A stretch of DNA of 64,000 nt from Nitrobacter sp. Nb-311A (GCF_000152905.1 NZ_CH672419.1:173431-237430); one strand, 5' to 3'. Shown: positions 9,393 to 19,314, counted from the stretch's first letter. A program made the numbers and translations. Notes: generated by a model from the letters alone, not told the origin.

Positions 9393-10670
9393 ATGACCGA
9401 TCGCACTCCGGGCTTCGCAACGCTTGCCGTCCACGCCGGCGCCAAGCCCGATCCGACCACCGGCGCGCGCGCGACGCCGATCTATCAGACTACCTCCTTC
9501 GTGTTCAACGACGCCGACCACGCGGCTTCACTGTTCGGATTGCAGGCGTTCGGCAACATCTATACCCGGATCGGCAATCCGACCAACGCGGTGCTGGAAG
9601 AGCGTGTCGCCGCGCTCGAAGGCGGCACTGCGGCGCTCGCGGTGGCGTCGGGACATGCCGCGCAGGTCATCGCGCTTCAGCAGCTCATGAAACCCGGCGA
9701 TGAGGTCATTGCCGCCCGCAAGCTCTATGGCGGGACGATCAATCAGTTCACGCACGCTTTCAAGAGCTTCGGCTGGAACGTGGCGTGGGCGGACCCGGAC
9801 GATGTCGCCACCTTCGAGCAGGCGGTGACGCCACGAACACGGGCGATCTTCATCGAATCGGTCGCCAATCCCAGGGGAGCCGTCACCGACATCGAAGCGG
9901 TCGCCGCGATCGCGCGCAAGGCGGGCGTTCCCCTGATCGTCGATAATACGATGGCGAGCCCCTATCTCATTCAGCCGATAAAGCACGGCGCCGATATCGT
10001 GCTTCACTCGCTCACGAAATTCCTCGGCGGCCACGGCAACTCGCTCGGCGGCATCATCGTCGATGCGGGCACGTTCGACTGGTCGAAAGACAACAAGTAT
10101 CCGATTCTGAGCGAGCCGCGCCCGGAGTATCATGGAATCCGATTACAGGAGACGTTCGGCAATTTCGCATTCGCGATTGCCTGCCGCGCGCTTGGCCTGC
10201 GCGATCTCGGATCGGCCTTGTCGCCGTTCAACGCGTTCATGATCCTGACGGGCATCGAGACACTGCCGCTGCGAATGCAGAAGCATTGCGAGAACACCCA
10301 GGCGATCGCCGAATGGCTGGCGACCCATCCCGCGGTCGCAGCCGTCAACTACGCCGGCTTGCCCGGCGACAAGTACAACGCCCTCGCCCGCAAATATTCA
10401 CCGAAGGGCGCGGGCGCGGTGTTCACGTTCAGCCTGAAGGGCGGATACGATGCCGGCGTCAAGCTGGTGTCGAAGCTCAAGCTGTTCTCACACCTCGCTA
10501 ATATCGGCGATACCCGATCACTCGTGATCCATCCGGCATCGACCACGCACAGCCAGCTCGACGATACGGCGAAGATCAAAGCCGGCGCCGACCCCGATAT
10601 TGTTCGTCTGGCGATCGGCATCGAGGACAAAGAGGACCTGATGGCCGACCTCGATCAGGCCATGGCGTAG
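9393..10670 (+). CDS. metY: O-acetylhomoserine aminocarboxypropyltransferase (sulfhydrylase)
   Basis: 425 residues; makes homocysteine (or methionine) from O-acetylhomoserine and sulfide in the cytoplasm, using PLP. Typical Cys/Met-metabolism family motifs: TLAVHAGAKPDPTTGARATPIYQTTSFVF, YTRIGNPTNAVLEERVAALEGG, and the PLP lysine in LHSLTKFLGGHGNSLGGIIVD. The C-terminal SHLANIGDTRSLVIHPASTTHSQL is characteristic of MetY. The ATG at 9393 fits the conserved start MTDRTPGFATLAVHAG; an in-frame GTG at 9276 is less likely. A single gene, convergent with the NarK-like carrier. Confidence 0.92.
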   Translation: MTDRTPGFATLAVHAGAKPDPTTGARATPIYQTTSFVFNDADHAASLFGLQAFGNIYTRIGNPTNAVLEERVAALEGGTAALAVASGHAAQVIALQQLMKPGDEVIAARKLYGGTINQFTHAFKSFGWNVAWADPDDVATFEQAVTPRTRAIFIESVANPRGAVTDIEAVAAIARKAGVPLIVDNTMASPYLIQPIKHGADIVLHSLTKFLGGHGNSLGGIIVDAGTFDWSKDNKYPILSEPRPEYHGIRLQETFGNFAFAIACRALGLRDLGSALSPFNAFMILTGIETLPLRMQKHCENTQAIAEWLATHPAVAAVNYAGLPGDKYNALARKYSPKGAGAVFTFSLKGGYDAGVKLVSKLKLFSHLANIGDTRSLVIHPASTTHSQLDDTAKIKAGADPDIVRLAIGIEDKEDLMADLDQAMA

Positions 10671-10765
10671 AACGAAATGCATCAACGATAAGTTCGCCAC
10701 GAGTCATGGCGGACTTCGTCCCGGACATCCAGGTCCTGTGTGCGGCATTTCCGGAAAGACGTGAA

Positions 10766-10786
10766 TGCCCGGCATCAAGCCGGGCA
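10766..10786. repeat. Short palindrome between convergent genes
   Basis: TGCCCGGC, a 5-nt loop ATCAA, then GCCGGGCA: a perfect 8-bp stem in the 176-bp gap between the convergent metY and narK-like genes. Similar GCCGGGC-type palindromes are dispersed in intergenic regions of this bacterial family. It may act as a bidirectional transcription stop, though no T-run follows. Confidence 0.5.
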
Positions 10787-10846
10787 TGACGATTGGACTG
10801 AATATCGCCCGCTTCATGCAACGACGACAGCCCGAGCCTGACGCGA

Positions 10847-12094
10847 CTACTTTGCCGCAGGCGATCGAATTTGTTCGCCCATGACCGGCGCTCGCCTGAC
10901 TTCCGTCAGATAGTTGAGGGTCAGCGACACCCAGACGATGCCGTAAAGCAGCATGAAGCAGCTCGAGTTCACACCAAGCAGGTCCAGGATCGCTCCGAAT
11001 ATGATCGGCAACAGAAAGCCGCCCAGACCGCCCGCCATGCCGACGATGCCGGACACTGCGCCCATGCTGTCAGGGAAATCGTCGCCGATGTACTTGAACG
11101 TCGAAGCCATGCCGCAGGCAAAGACGATACCGAGCGTGAACAGCAGCATTGTAAAAAACCACGACGGCAGGGCGATGCGGAAGCTCAGCGGGTCGCGGAT
11201 CGTGTGCACGATCAGATCGGTTTTGGGGTAAGACAGCAGGAACAGGCAGACCCAGGCGACCCACAGCACCCACCACGTCACGTTGTGGGCGCCGAAGCGA
11301 TCCGACAGCCAGCCACCGAAAGCGCGGAAAGCGCCACCGGGGAGCGAGAAGCAGGCGGCGAGCAGCGACGCCTGCGCGATGGTGAAGCCGTACTCGGTCT
11401 TGAAGTATTGCGGCATCCAGATCGACAGCGCGGTGAAGCCGCCGAATACGATCGAGTAGTACTGGCAGTATTTCCAGACCCGGGGATCGCGCAGCACCGA
11501 CAGTTGCTGCCACATCGACGGCACCTGACCGCCGACGCCGGGATCAGGCTTGGACAACATCCAGAACAAAAGCGCCGTGACCAGCAGCGCGACGGCATAG
11601 ACCTTGGGCACCGTCTGCCAGCCATGGGCCGTGATCAACCAGGGCGCGACGAACATGTTGAGCGCCGCACCGACCGTTCCCGCACCGAAGAAGCCCATCG
11701 CGAAACCGCGGCTCTCCTTGGGAAAGAAACGCGCGATGTAAGGCGTGCCGACCGAAAACGAGGCGCCGACGAGGCCGAGCGCCAGTCCGAGCAGCAGAAA
11801 CTGCCAGAGCGCGGTCGCATAGGCGGCAAGCCAGAGCGGGACCGCGCAGGCGACCAGTAACAGCAGCATGATGATCCGTCCGCCGAAGCGGTCGGTCCAA
11901 ATACCCAGCGGCAAACGAAAGATCGCGCCGGTGAGGACGGGCGTCGCCGTGAGGAGACCGAACTCGGTCGAACCGAGCCCAAGCTGTTCGCGGATCGGAA
12001 TGCCGACCACACCGAACATCATCCAGACCGCGAAACAGACGGTAAAGGCCCAGGTCGTGATGAGCAGGACCGACAGATTGCCAGATCTCGCCAT
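10847..12094 (-). CDS. NarK-type nitrate/nitrite MFS transporter
   Basis: 415 residues with about 12 hydrophobic segments, inner membrane. It belongs to the nitrate/nitrite porter group of the major facilitator superfamily: the nitrate-signature glycine-rich helix AVSGIVGMAGGLGGFLLP near residue 360, the MFS loop DRFGGRII after TM2 and FFGAGTVGAALNMFVAPW earlier. It could import nitrite or exchange nitrate and nitrite; direction and substrate cannot be told from sequence. No nitrate reductase or nitrite oxidoreductase gene is adjacent. The next gene, ctaA, is 77 nt upstream on the same strand but functionally unrelated. Confidence 0.85.
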   Translation of the reverse strand: MARSGNLSVLLITTWAFTVCFAVWMMFGVVGIPIREQLGLGSTEFGLLTATPVLTGAIFRLPLGIWTDRFGGRIIMLLLLVACAVPLWLAAYATALWQFLLLGLALGLVGASFSVGTPYIARFFPKESRGFAMGFFGAGTVGAALNMFVAPWLITAHGWQTVPKVYAVALLVTALLFWMLSKPDPGVGGQVPSMWQQLSVLRDPRVWKYCQYYSIVFGGFTALSIWMPQYFKTEYGFTIAQASLLAACFSLPGGAFRAFGGWLSDRFGAHNVTWWVLWVAWVCLFLLSYPKTDLIVHTIRDPLSFRIALPSWFFTMLLFTLGIVFACGMASTFKYIGDDFPDSMGAVSGIVGMAGGLGGFLLPIIFGAILDLLGVNSSCFMLLYGIVWVSLTLNYLTEVRRAPVMGEQIRSPAAK

Positions 12095-12171
12095 TCCTCG
12101 CCCCGATCATGGCTCGCGTCGGCCGAATGGCTGACGTTCCGGCGTATCGAACCTGACTTATGATTTCGCCA

Positions 12172-13251
12172 TCATGCCGCGACGCGCAGCCGTTGCCGTT
12201 CCAGCACTGTATTGCCAGCCGTCAGTCGTTCCGCCTGAACGACCGCAAGCGTCAGCACCAGGATCGCAACTCCCTGATGGACCAGCGCAAGCACGATAGG
12301 AACTTCATACAGGAGGGTGAGGATTCCAAGCGTTGCCTGTAGCGTCATTGCGGCCGCAAGCCAGAGCGCCCCGCGAACGACTCCGGCGCCTGCCCGCGAC
12401 ACAATCGCATCGATCGCATGCAAAACAGCAATCGCAAACAGCGTATACGCCATCATGCGATGCTGGAATTGAACCGTAAGCGTATTGTCGAACAGATTAC
12501 GCCACCATGGCTGCTCGAAAAACAGTCGGGCCGCAGACGGAATGAATGATCCGTCAATGTCCGGCCAGGTGTTGAAGACTCGCCCTGCCCGCAGCCCGGC
12601 AACCAGCGCCCCGAAGTAGAGTTGCACAAACACCAGCGCCAGCAGAACGCCGCTGGTTACGCGCAAGCGCATTGACGACAACGCCGGCGGCCGATCCGAC
12701 AACCGCCGCAGGGTCCAGACGATCGCCGAGAAAATCAACAGCGCCAGCACGAGGTGCGTCGCGAGACGATACTGCGAAACCTCGACGCGCTGGGTGAGAC
12801 CGGATGCGACCATCCACCAGCCGACCGCACCCTGAAGCCCGCCGAGACCGAAGATGATCCAGAGCCGCCGCTTCAAATCCGACGGCAGCGCGCCACGCCA
12901 CATGAACCAGAGAAACGGCAGCAGGAACGCGACACCGATAAAGCGTCCCAGCAGACGATGGCTCCACTCCCACCAGAAAATCGTCTTGAACTGGTCGAGC
13001 GTCATGCCCGCGTTCATCTCGCTATACTGCGGTATCTTCTTGTAGCCCTCGAAGGCCTGGGACCACTCCCCCTGCGTGAGCGGCGGCAAGGTGCCGGTCA
13101 CCGGTTTCCACTCGACGATCGAGAGGCCAGATTCGGTCAGCCGCGTCGCGCCTCCGACCAGGACCATCGCGGCAATCAGCAGCGCCACGAACATCAGCCA
13201 CCCGCGCACGGCGCGCAGATGGGATTCCTTTTGTGCGATCGGACGGGTCAT
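12172..13251 (-). CDS. ctaA: heme A synthase (COX15/CtaA)
   Basis: 359 residues with eight hydrophobic segments. It oxidises heme O to heme A for cytochrome c oxidase in the inner membrane. Family blocks: [35 protein letters not shown] at the N-terminus, [15 protein letters not shown] carrying the essential EWSHR histidine, [16 protein letters not shown], and the second-half histidine segments [11 protein letters not shown] and [10 protein letters not shown]. Its length is typical of the proteobacterial type 2 enzyme. It is divergent from the DUF2842 gene; no cox operon is nearby. Confidence 0.93.
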   Translation of the reverse strand: MTRPIAQKESHLRAVRGWLMFVALLIAAMVLVGGATRLTESGLSIVEWKPVTGTLPPLTQGEWSQAFEGYKKIPQYSEMNAGMTLDQFKTIFWWEWSHRLLGRFIGVAFLLPFLWFMWRGALPSDLKRRLWIIFGLGGLQGAVGWWMVASGLTQRVEVSQYRLATHLVLALLIFSAIVWTLRRLSDRPPALSSMRLRVTSGVLLALVFVQLYFGALVAGLRAGRVFNTWPDIDGSFIPSAARLFFEQPWWRNLFDNTLTVQFQHRMMAYTLFAIAVLHAIDAIVSRAGAGVVRGALWLAAAMTLQATLGILTLLYEVPIVLALVHQGVAILVLTLAVVQAERLTAGNTVLERQRLRVAA

Positions 13252-13347
13252 CGAAAAAGCCGCGGTTGAAGGTATTTTTCGTGCCCTTTATAGTCCACCG
13301 CAGCCCCGGCGCAAGCCTCGTCCCGGTCAAGAGTTGCATTTTAGGGT

Positions 13348-13554
13348 ATGCGGATACGCACTCGAAAGTTCCTCGGCACGATCGCTTTGCTGGTGCTGGT
13401 CGTCGTCTGGTCGCTGCTGGGCATGACGGTTGCACAAACGCCGTGGCTGGCGGCGTCCGGCTTCTACCAGGCGATCTTCTATGTCGTCGCCGGACTTGGC
13501 TGGGTCTTGCCGGCTATGCCGATCGTGAGTTGGATGGCGAAACCCGACGCGTGA
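13348..13554 (+). CDS. DUF2842 small membrane protein
   Basis: 68 residues with two hydrophobic segments (FLGTIALLVLVVVWSLLGM and FYQAIFYVVAGLGWVLPAMP) and the closing PIVSWMAKP. This matches the DUF2842 family, short inner-membrane proteins of alphaproteobacteria often found near ctaA. The function is unknown. The gene is divergent from ctaA across a 96-nt gap that must hold both promoters. Confidence 0.82.
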   Translation: MRIRTRKFLGTIALLVLVVVWSLLGMTVAQTPWLAASGFYQAIFYVVAGLGWVLPAMPIVSWMAKPDA

Positions 13555-13747
13555 AGCGCCGGTCGTCGTTTCCAGGCGCGAACGCAAGCCTGCGATCCGA
13601 ACCTTTCTGCTCACTCGACTTCGACGCGAATGCCTTCGCGAACCGCCTTCTCGTCGCTCACATGTTGCCATTACTCTTTGTTGAGATTTTTTGTGCGAAA
13701 GTCCGACAGATCAAAAAGCTAACAAAAAGTTGATAACAGGCTCAGTA

Positions 13748-14941
13748 ATGACCATGGCGGCTCTGATCGAAGGTCCGACCGCGAAGTCACAGGTGCGATC
13801 AGGCGAACGGCGCATCGCGCATCTCGAAATCCTTCAGGATCTGCGCGAAGCCGAGCTGATCTGGCGTAACCTCGAAGCGACGCAGCTTTCGACTCCCTAT
13901 CAGCGATTTGACTTCCTGTCCGCCTGGCAGCGGCACATCGAAACCAACCAACAACTTCTGCCCGGCATTATCGTCGCCTGCGACGCTCAGCAACAGCCGC
14001 TGCTGCTGCTCCCGCTCGTAATCGGCATGGAAAGTGGCGTCCGTGTCGCACGGTTCATGGGCGGCAAGCATACCACCTTCAACATGGCGCTCTGGCAGCG
14101 GGAATTCGCGGCCTCCGCTACGCGTGCAGATCTCGATGCGCTGATTCAGGGAATCAGGGGACTTCCGACCAGAATCGACGTGCTGGCATTTACACGGCAG
14201 CCGCGGCGCTGGCGCGATCTCCAAAATCCAATGGCGCTCTTGCCGAACCAGCCCTCGGCCAATGGCTGTCCGTTGATGATATTGTCGCCGGGCGCCCCGC
14301 CGTCGGAGCGCATCAGCAACTCGTTTCGACGCCGGCTCAAGGGCAAGGAACGCAAACTCGAACCACTGCCCGGCTATCGCTATCGCGTGGCGTCGACGGA
14401 CGCCGAGATCAAACGGATGTGCGATGCGTTCTTCACGGTCAAGCCGCTGCGGATGGCCGAGCAGAAGCTTCCGAACGTGTTCGCCGAGGCGGGCGTCGAG
14501 GATTTCCTGCGCACGGCCTGCCTGACACCTCTGACGGGTGGCGGGCGCGCCATCGAGATCCACGGCCTCGAATGCGACGCCGAGGTGATCGCGATCTTCG
14601 CCGGCGTCGCGGACGGACACCGCTTCTCGATGATGTTCAACACCTACACCATGTCGGAAAACGCCCGCTACAGTCCCGGCCTGATCCTGATGCGCAATAT
14701 CATCGATCACTATGCTGAGTGCGGATACACCTCGCTCGATCTCGGAATCGGATCGGACGATTACAAGCGCCTGTTCTGCAAAAGCGACGAACCAATCTTC
14801 GACAGCTACCTGCCGCTCACCGCGCGCGGCAGAATGGCCGCCATTGGCATGTCATCGCTGGCGCGCGCCAAACGCTTCGTGAAGCAGACGCCGGCGCTGA
14901 AGCGATCGGCTCAGATGTTGCGCGGGATAATGCATCGCTGA
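13748..14941 (+). CDS. CelD/BcsL-like GNAT acetyltransferase of the exopolysaccharide locus
   Basis: 397 residues from the ATG at 13748 (an in-frame TTG start at 13691 is possible). The two-domain GNAT fold of the CelD/BcsL family is suggested by LIWRNLEATQLSTPYQRFDFLSAWQRH at the N-terminus and the C-terminal RFSMMFNTYTMSENARYSPGLILMRNIIDHYAECGYTSLDLGIGSDDYKRLFC. Such proteins may acylate polysaccharide or its lipid-linked precursor. It lies at the edge of the exopolysaccharide genes, tail-to-tail with the chain-length protein. The acceptor is unknown. Confidence 0.75.
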   Translation: MTMAALIEGPTAKSQVRSGERRIAHLEILQDLREAELIWRNLEATQLSTPYQRFDFLSAWQRHIETNQQLLPGIIVACDAQQQPLLLLPLVIGMESGVRVARFMGGKHTTFNMALWQREFAASATRADLDALIQGIRGLPTRIDVLAFTRQPRRWRDLQNPMALLPNQPSANGCPLMILSPGAPPSERISNSFRRRLKGKERKLEPLPGYRYRVASTDAEIKRMCDAFFTVKPLRMAEQKLPNVFAEAGVEDFLRTACLTPLTGGGRAIEIHGLECDAEVIAIFAGVADGHRFSMMFNTYTMSENARYSPGLILMRNIIDHYAECGYTSLDLGIGSDDYKRLFCKSDEPIFDSYLPLTARGRMAAIGMSSLARAKRFVKQTPALKRSAQMLRGIMHR

Positions 14942-14961
14942 CGCCCCGCACCGGCGAACGA

Positions 14962-17115
14962 TCAAGCCGCCTCGCGAGGTCCGGCCTGGACGCCCGAGCG
15001 TGGCGATGCCGGATCGAGCATCGTCACGATCGTAAAGCCGACAGCCTTGAGTTGGCTGCTCATCCGCGTCCGCGCATCGGCGTTCATCGACGGGTCGGGA
15101 ATGACGATGGCGCGCGCCTGCTCCGTCAGGAGCTTCGCCGGGAGGTCGGTGGCGGTGCCTGCGACGAGCAGCACATGATCGTAGACGCGCAACAGGGCAT
15201 CGAGTGCAAGTGCGAGACGCGGCGATTGCAGCAGCGAGCGATCGGCGTCAAAACGTCCAGCGCCGACAAGATGGAGCTGCGAGAGCCGGTCGCGGGTAAT
15301 GACCTCTCCGAAAGATGCCTCGCCCCGCATCAGGTCGGCCAGCCCTGGCGCCGCCGCATCGACCGAAGTCGCCGACAGCGTCGACGATGACGGCGACAGG
15401 TCGACCAGGACGACTTTGGCACCATCGGCTAATAGTCGCGCAAGCCCGAGCGACGCGAGCATGATGCTCTCGTTCTGGCCGGCGCCCATGACCGTAATCT
15501 TGCGCGCCGCTTTGCCCGCCGCTCGCAAATCGCTAGCGAGACGATCAATCCCTACCAGATCCGCGGCTGGCGCGGAATCAATCCGGAACTCCCCTAACCC
15601 CTGCGTAGCAGGACGAACTGCAGCCTGCCCCCGCGGCGAAGTGATGCGCAGCAGCTCGCCGGTCGCGATGATCCCGGCGGTCAGCATCAGGGTCGCCAGC
15701 GTCGCAATCAGGACGATGGGCAACTTCTTCGGATAGGCTGGCGTGTTTGAGACGATGGCGCGCGAGATGATGCGGCCATCGGACGGCGCCGCATCGATGT
15801 TTTCGCGCGTGGTGGCTTCGCGATACTTTGCGAGATAGGATTCCAACAAATCGCGCTGCGCCCTGGCTTCGCGCTCCAGCGCACGCAGCTTGACGTCGTC
15901 GCCGTTGGAGGACGTCGCCAGCTTCTTCAACTGATCAAGACTGTTGCTGAGACTTTCGACCCGGCCGCTGGCGATACGGGCGTCGTTTTCCAGAGACCGC
16001 GAAATCTTGCCTGCCTCCTCGCGCAACTGGCGATCGAGATCCGCGAGCTGGGCCTTGAGTTCCCTGATCCGCGGATGCCGGTCGAGCAGGGTTGACGACT
16101 GCTCCGCCAGTTGCGCGCGCAACGTTACGCGCTGTTCGGAAAGGCGGCGGATCAGTTCCGAATTGAGAACTTCCGAGGCTTCGATCGGTCTACCGCTCTC
16201 AAGCATCCCGCGGATCAGTCGTGCTTTCGATTCCGCGTCGGACTTGAGCGCACGCGCGTTGTTCAGCTGAGTATTGAGTTCACCCAGTTGCTGGTTGGAT
16301 AGCGACGTGTTGTTGGTGCCGATGAAAAGGCTGGATTTCGACCGGAAATCTTCCACCCGCGCCTCGGCATCGGCGACCTTTTTGCGCAGGTTGTCGATCT
16401 CTCCGGACAACCATTGTCCTGCGGCCTTCGCCTGCTCCTGACGAGCGTTCAGTTGCAGGATAAGATAGCCGTCCGCAATCGAATTCGCGATCTGGGCTGC
16501 GAGTTCCGGATCGTATGATTGGAACTCAATGACGATCACGCGGGATTTGTCGACGGCGTAGGCAGTCAACCGGTCGTAGTAGGCATCCAGAACGCGCTCC
16601 TCCGGCGTCATCCGAAGCGGGTCGCGGCCGATTCCGAACAGCGCAAGCAGCGATTTGATCGGCGACACGCCACGCAATACCGGATCGAATTCCGGATTCT
16701 CCGCAAGCCCGTTCTTTTTGATAACCTCGCGGGCAAGGTCGCGTGACAGCACCAGTTGAACCTGGCTGGCGACAGCTTCCGGATCAAGCGCGTTGCGTTC
16801 GTCGTTCCGCTCGCCGCTCGGGCGCAAGAAAACATTTTCACGTCCATCGATCAGGATGCGGGCTTCGGACTTGTATCTGGGCGTGATCAGATTGACGATG
16901 AGAAGCGAAAGCGCGAAGGCGAGAAGCGTCGGGATGATGATCAAGCGCTTTTTGCGCAGCAGCACCCGCCAGATGGAGCGCAGATCAAGGTCACTGAACT
17001 CCGGATCGGGCAGAGTTTCGGACGCCGCAGGAACTGGCGCGGATACCATCGCTTCGGATTTAGTCCCGAGATCCGACATCTTGTTCTTGACGGCACGCCA
17101 GAACGCAAATCGCAT
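14962..17115 (-). CDS. GumC/Wzz-type exopolysaccharide chain-length protein with degenerate kinase domain
   Basis: 717 residues, inner membrane. The Wzz domain (DLRSIWRVLLRKKRLIIIPTLLAFALSLLIVNLITPRYKSEARILID) holds TM1, a long coiled coil follows (about 200-420), and TM2 is near 470 (KLPIVLIATLATLMLTAGII). The last 200 residues have the fold order of a bacterial tyrosine kinase (MinD-like), but the Walker A region reads GAGQNESIMLAS instead of GxxxGKS/T, the A' motif is VVLVDLSPS rather than a DxD, and there is no C-terminal tyrosine cluster. It is thus probably a non-catalytic scaffold controlling chain length and export with the Wza-like protein across the divergent promoter. Confidence 0.88.
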   Translation of the reverse strand: MRFAFWRAVKNKMSDLGTKSEAMVSAPVPAASETLPDPEFSDLDLRSIWRVLLRKKRLIIIPTLLAFALSLLIVNLITPRYKSEARILIDGRENVFLRPSGERNDERNALDPEAVASQVQLVLSRDLAREVIKKNGLAENPEFDPVLRGVSPIKSLLALFGIGRDPLRMTPEERVLDAYYDRLTAYAVDKSRVIVIEFQSYDPELAAQIANSIADGYLILQLNARQEQAKAAGQWLSGEIDNLRKKVADAEARVEDFRSKSSLFIGTNNTSLSNQQLGELNTQLNNARALKSDAESKARLIRGMLESGRPIEASEVLNSELIRRLSEQRVTLRAQLAEQSSTLLDRHPRIRELKAQLADLDRQLREEAGKISRSLENDARIASGRVESLSNSLDQLKKLATSSNGDDVKLRALEREARAQRDLLESYLAKYREATTRENIDAAPSDGRIISRAIVSNTPAYPKKLPIVLIATLATLMLTAGIIATGELLRITSPRGQAAVRPATQGLGEFRIDSAPAADLVGIDRLASDLRAAGKAARKITVMGAGQNESIMLASLGLARLLADGAKVVLVDLSPSSSTLSATSVDAAAPGLADLMRGEASFGEVITRDRLSQLHLVGAGRFDADRSLLQSPRLALALDALLRVYDHVLLVAGTATDLPAKLLTEQARAIVIPDPSMNADARTRMSSQLKAVGFTIVTMLDPASPRSGVQAGPREAA

Positions 17116-17361
17116 TGCTTACTCCCGCTGGACGCTCAAGCGCTTCGGGTGAACCTGACATCGGCCCGCTGAACCGGAGGCAAATGTTGGAGCTTTGAAT
17201 AGGACCGCTCAGCCGAACGGGACGATTACAGTCGATTATAGTTTCCGCCGAGTTAACCCCGCGCGCCGGGAGAATCCGACCAATGCGTCGCGAGGACCCT
17301 CGCTTACGGTTTATTAACCACAAAAGCCTTTAATCAATTTGATATTTTTCATGGATGCCTG
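17116..17361. promoter_or_regulatory. Divergent promoter region of the exopolysaccharide locus
   Basis: 246 bp separating the leftward GumC-like and rightward Wza-like genes. It is markedly AT-richer next to the rightward start (about 17300-17350: TTTATTAACCAC... and TTTGATATTTTTC). Both promoters must be here, so chain-length and export functions can be co-regulated. No recognisable operator could be assigned. Confidence 0.45.
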
Positions 17362-18069
17362 ATGCGAAACGTGCGTGCCGTCACCTTGTGCCTGCTGAGC
17401 GCGCTGGCGTTATCGGGATGCATGCGGCAACCGGCGCCGGTGGCGATGGTTCGCCCGCATAACGATCTCGATGCGCTGGCCTACGGAGGACGGATGGCGC
17501 TCGCGCCGCCGCCGGTCCCTCGCCGTGGCCTGTGGCATACGCCAGCCTTCGCCAGCGCCGCTACGCCGGTGGTCTACGCTGCCGCGCCGCCACCCCTTCT
17601 TGTGCATGATGCCGCCTATCGGCTCGGTGCTGGCGACCGGCTGCGCATCGTGGTCTACGGCCAGGAGGGTCTCACCAATACCTATCTGGTCGATGCCGGC
17701 GGCAACATCACCATGCCGCTGATCGGCGCTGTCACTGCGCGCGGCCGCACGCCGGCGGAACTGTCCGCCGCCATCGCCGCGCGGCTGCGCAAGGGCTACA
17801 TTCGCCAGCCCTACGTCGCCGCTGAGGTCGAGGCCTATCGGCCGTTCTTCATTCTCGGCGAGGTGGCGGCTCCCGGCCAATATCCGTTCGTGCCCAACAT
17901 GACGGTCGAAAGCGCCGTCGCCATCGCCGGCGGTTTCTCGCCACGCGCCAGACGCGACCTCGTCACCATCACCCACACCGATGCCCGTGGCACCGTCCGC
18001 CTCATCGTTCCCACCGCTACGCAGCTCAGCCCCGGCGACACCGTCCTCGTCGACGAACGCTGGTTCTGA
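17362..18069 (+). CDS. Wza/GumB-type polysaccharide export lipoprotein
   Basis: 235 residues. A signal peptide ends in the lipobox LSGC (C20), so it should be an outer-membrane lipoprotein. A Poly_export domain (YRLGAGDRLRIVVYGQEGLTNTYLVDAGGNITMPLIGAVTARG) and a SLBB-like segment (YIRQPYVAAEVEAYRPFFILGEVAAPGQYPF) follow. These proteins form the exit channel for capsule or exopolysaccharide together with the Wzz/GumC protein encoded divergently. It is the first gene of the rightward operon, ending 3 nt before the glycosyltransferase. Its length suits the short GumB type. Confidence 0.9.
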   Translation: MRNVRAVTLCLLSALALSGCMRQPAPVAMVRPHNDLDALAYGGRMALAPPPVPRRGLWHTPAFASAATPVVYAAAPPPLLVHDAAYRLGAGDRLRIVVYGQEGLTNTYLVDAGGNITMPLIGAVTARGRTPAELSAAIAARLRKGYIRQPYVAAEVEAYRPFFILGEVAAPGQYPFVPNMTVESAVAIAGGFSPRARRDLVTITHTDARGTVRLIVPTATQLSPGDTVLVDERWF

Positions 18070-18072
18070 CCC

Positions 18073-19206
18073 ATGGCGCCGCCGCTCGACCGACCGCTCC
18101 GCATCCTTCATGCCGTGCGCGCGCCGGTCGGCGGGATCATCCGACATATTCTCGATGTCGCGAACGGACAGGCCGATCGAGGACACCTCGTCGGCATCGT
18201 CACCGACAGCCTCACCGGCGGGGAACGCGCGGCTGCTGCTCTCGCAGAGATCGCCCCCCGAATGAAACTCGGGATCCACCGTATTCCGATCCGCCGGAAC
18301 CCTCATCCTGGCGATTTGTTTGCATGGATGAAATTCACCGCGCTGGTGCGAAAGCTTAAGCCGAATGTCCTTCACGGACACGGCGCCAAGGCCGGCGCCT
18401 TCGTGCGGCTGAAGGGTCCCTCGAAAGGCGTAATCCGTGTCTACACGCCGCACGGCGGATCCCTGCACTTCCCGCCGACGACAATGAAGGGAATGTTTTA
18501 CAGTCGTCTCGAACGCGCGCTGATGAATCGCACCGACCTGTTCCTGTTCGAGAGCGCATTCGCGCGGAATACCTATCAGCGCATCGTCGGCATCCCGGCC
18601 GGACTGGTGAAATGCGTCTTCAACGGCGTAACGGCCGGCGAATTCGATCCCGTTACTCTGGCCGAGGATGCGACCGACGTCATCTATGTCGGCGAGTTCA
18701 GACATATCAAGGGCGCCGACCTGCTGATCGAGGCGGTGGCGCTTTTGCGGGAGCGCGGTAAACGCCTCACGCTCACGCTCGCAGGGGATGGCGAGGAAAC
18801 AGGAGCGCTGAAAGCCCAGGTCCAGCGCCTTGATCTTGAAGAGACGGTCCGCTTCATTGGACACGTCAAGGCGCGCTATGGATTCTCCAAAGGCCGCTTG
18901 CTGATCGTGCCCTCGCGCGGCGACTCCATGCCCTATGTGGTGATCGAAGCGGCGGCGGCAGCTGTTCCCATGATCGCGGCGAAGGTCGGTGGCATCCCGG
19001 AAATTTTCGACTCGTATACCGACGCGCTGTTTCCCCCCGGCGTCGTCACTGCCTTGGCTGACGCCATTGAGGCCGCGTTAAATGACCCTGCGGCCGCCGC
19101 CGCACGCGCAAAAGCGCTACGCGAGCGCATCCTCATGCATTTCTCGCAGACAGCGATGGTCGAGGGCGTCATGGCGGGCTATCGCGAGACGTTTGCGAGA
19201 GATTAA
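18073..19206 (+). CDS. GT4 family glycosyltransferase
   Basis: 377 residues of GT-B fold. The N-terminal Rossmann half begins LRILHAVRAPVGGIIRHILDVANGQ and includes VLHGHGAKAGAFVRL; the C-terminal donor-binding half has VIYVGEFRHIKGADLLIEAVALL, LTLAGDGEE and the GT4 E(x7)E region LLIVPSRGDSMPYVVIEAAAAAVPMIAAKVGGIPE. It should add a sugar to the lipid-linked exopolysaccharide repeat on the cytoplasmic face. It lies 3 nt after the export lipoprotein gene and upstream of the initiating transferase. The sugar is unknown. Confidence 0.9.
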   Translation: MAPPLDRPLRILHAVRAPVGGIIRHILDVANGQADRGHLVGIVTDSLTGGERAAAALAEIAPRMKLGIHRIPIRRNPHPGDLFAWMKFTALVRKLKPNVLHGHGAKAGAFVRLKGPSKGVIRVYTPHGGSLHFPPTTMKGMFYSRLERALMNRTDLFLFESAFARNTYQRIVGIPAGLVKCVFNGVTAGEFDPVTLAEDATDVIYVGEFRHIKGADLLIEAVALLRERGKRLTLTLAGDGEETGALKAQVQRLDLEETVRFIGHVKARYGFSKGRLLIVPSRGDSMPYVVIEAAAAAVPMIAAKVGGIPEIFDSYTDALFPPGVVTALADAIEAALNDPAAAAARAKALRERILMHFSQTAMVEGVMAGYRETFARD

Positions 19207-19314
19207 CCATTTCCGAAATGCCGGGAGTTGCGCGAAACCAAATCTTCCCGATTTAGTCCTTTAGTCGCCCTGAGAACGCCATCCTGGTGTGTGGCGCGAT
19301 TTGGACTTGAGGAC

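Noticed and set aside
10871..11860. 329-codon plus-strand frame rich in Arg, Asp, Gln and His.
   Set aside because: A shadow of the NarK-like carrier; no hydrophobic core or domain pattern.
17410..18864. 484-codon minus-strand frame.
   Set aside because: Antisense of the export lipoprotein and GT4 genes, both with clear motifs.
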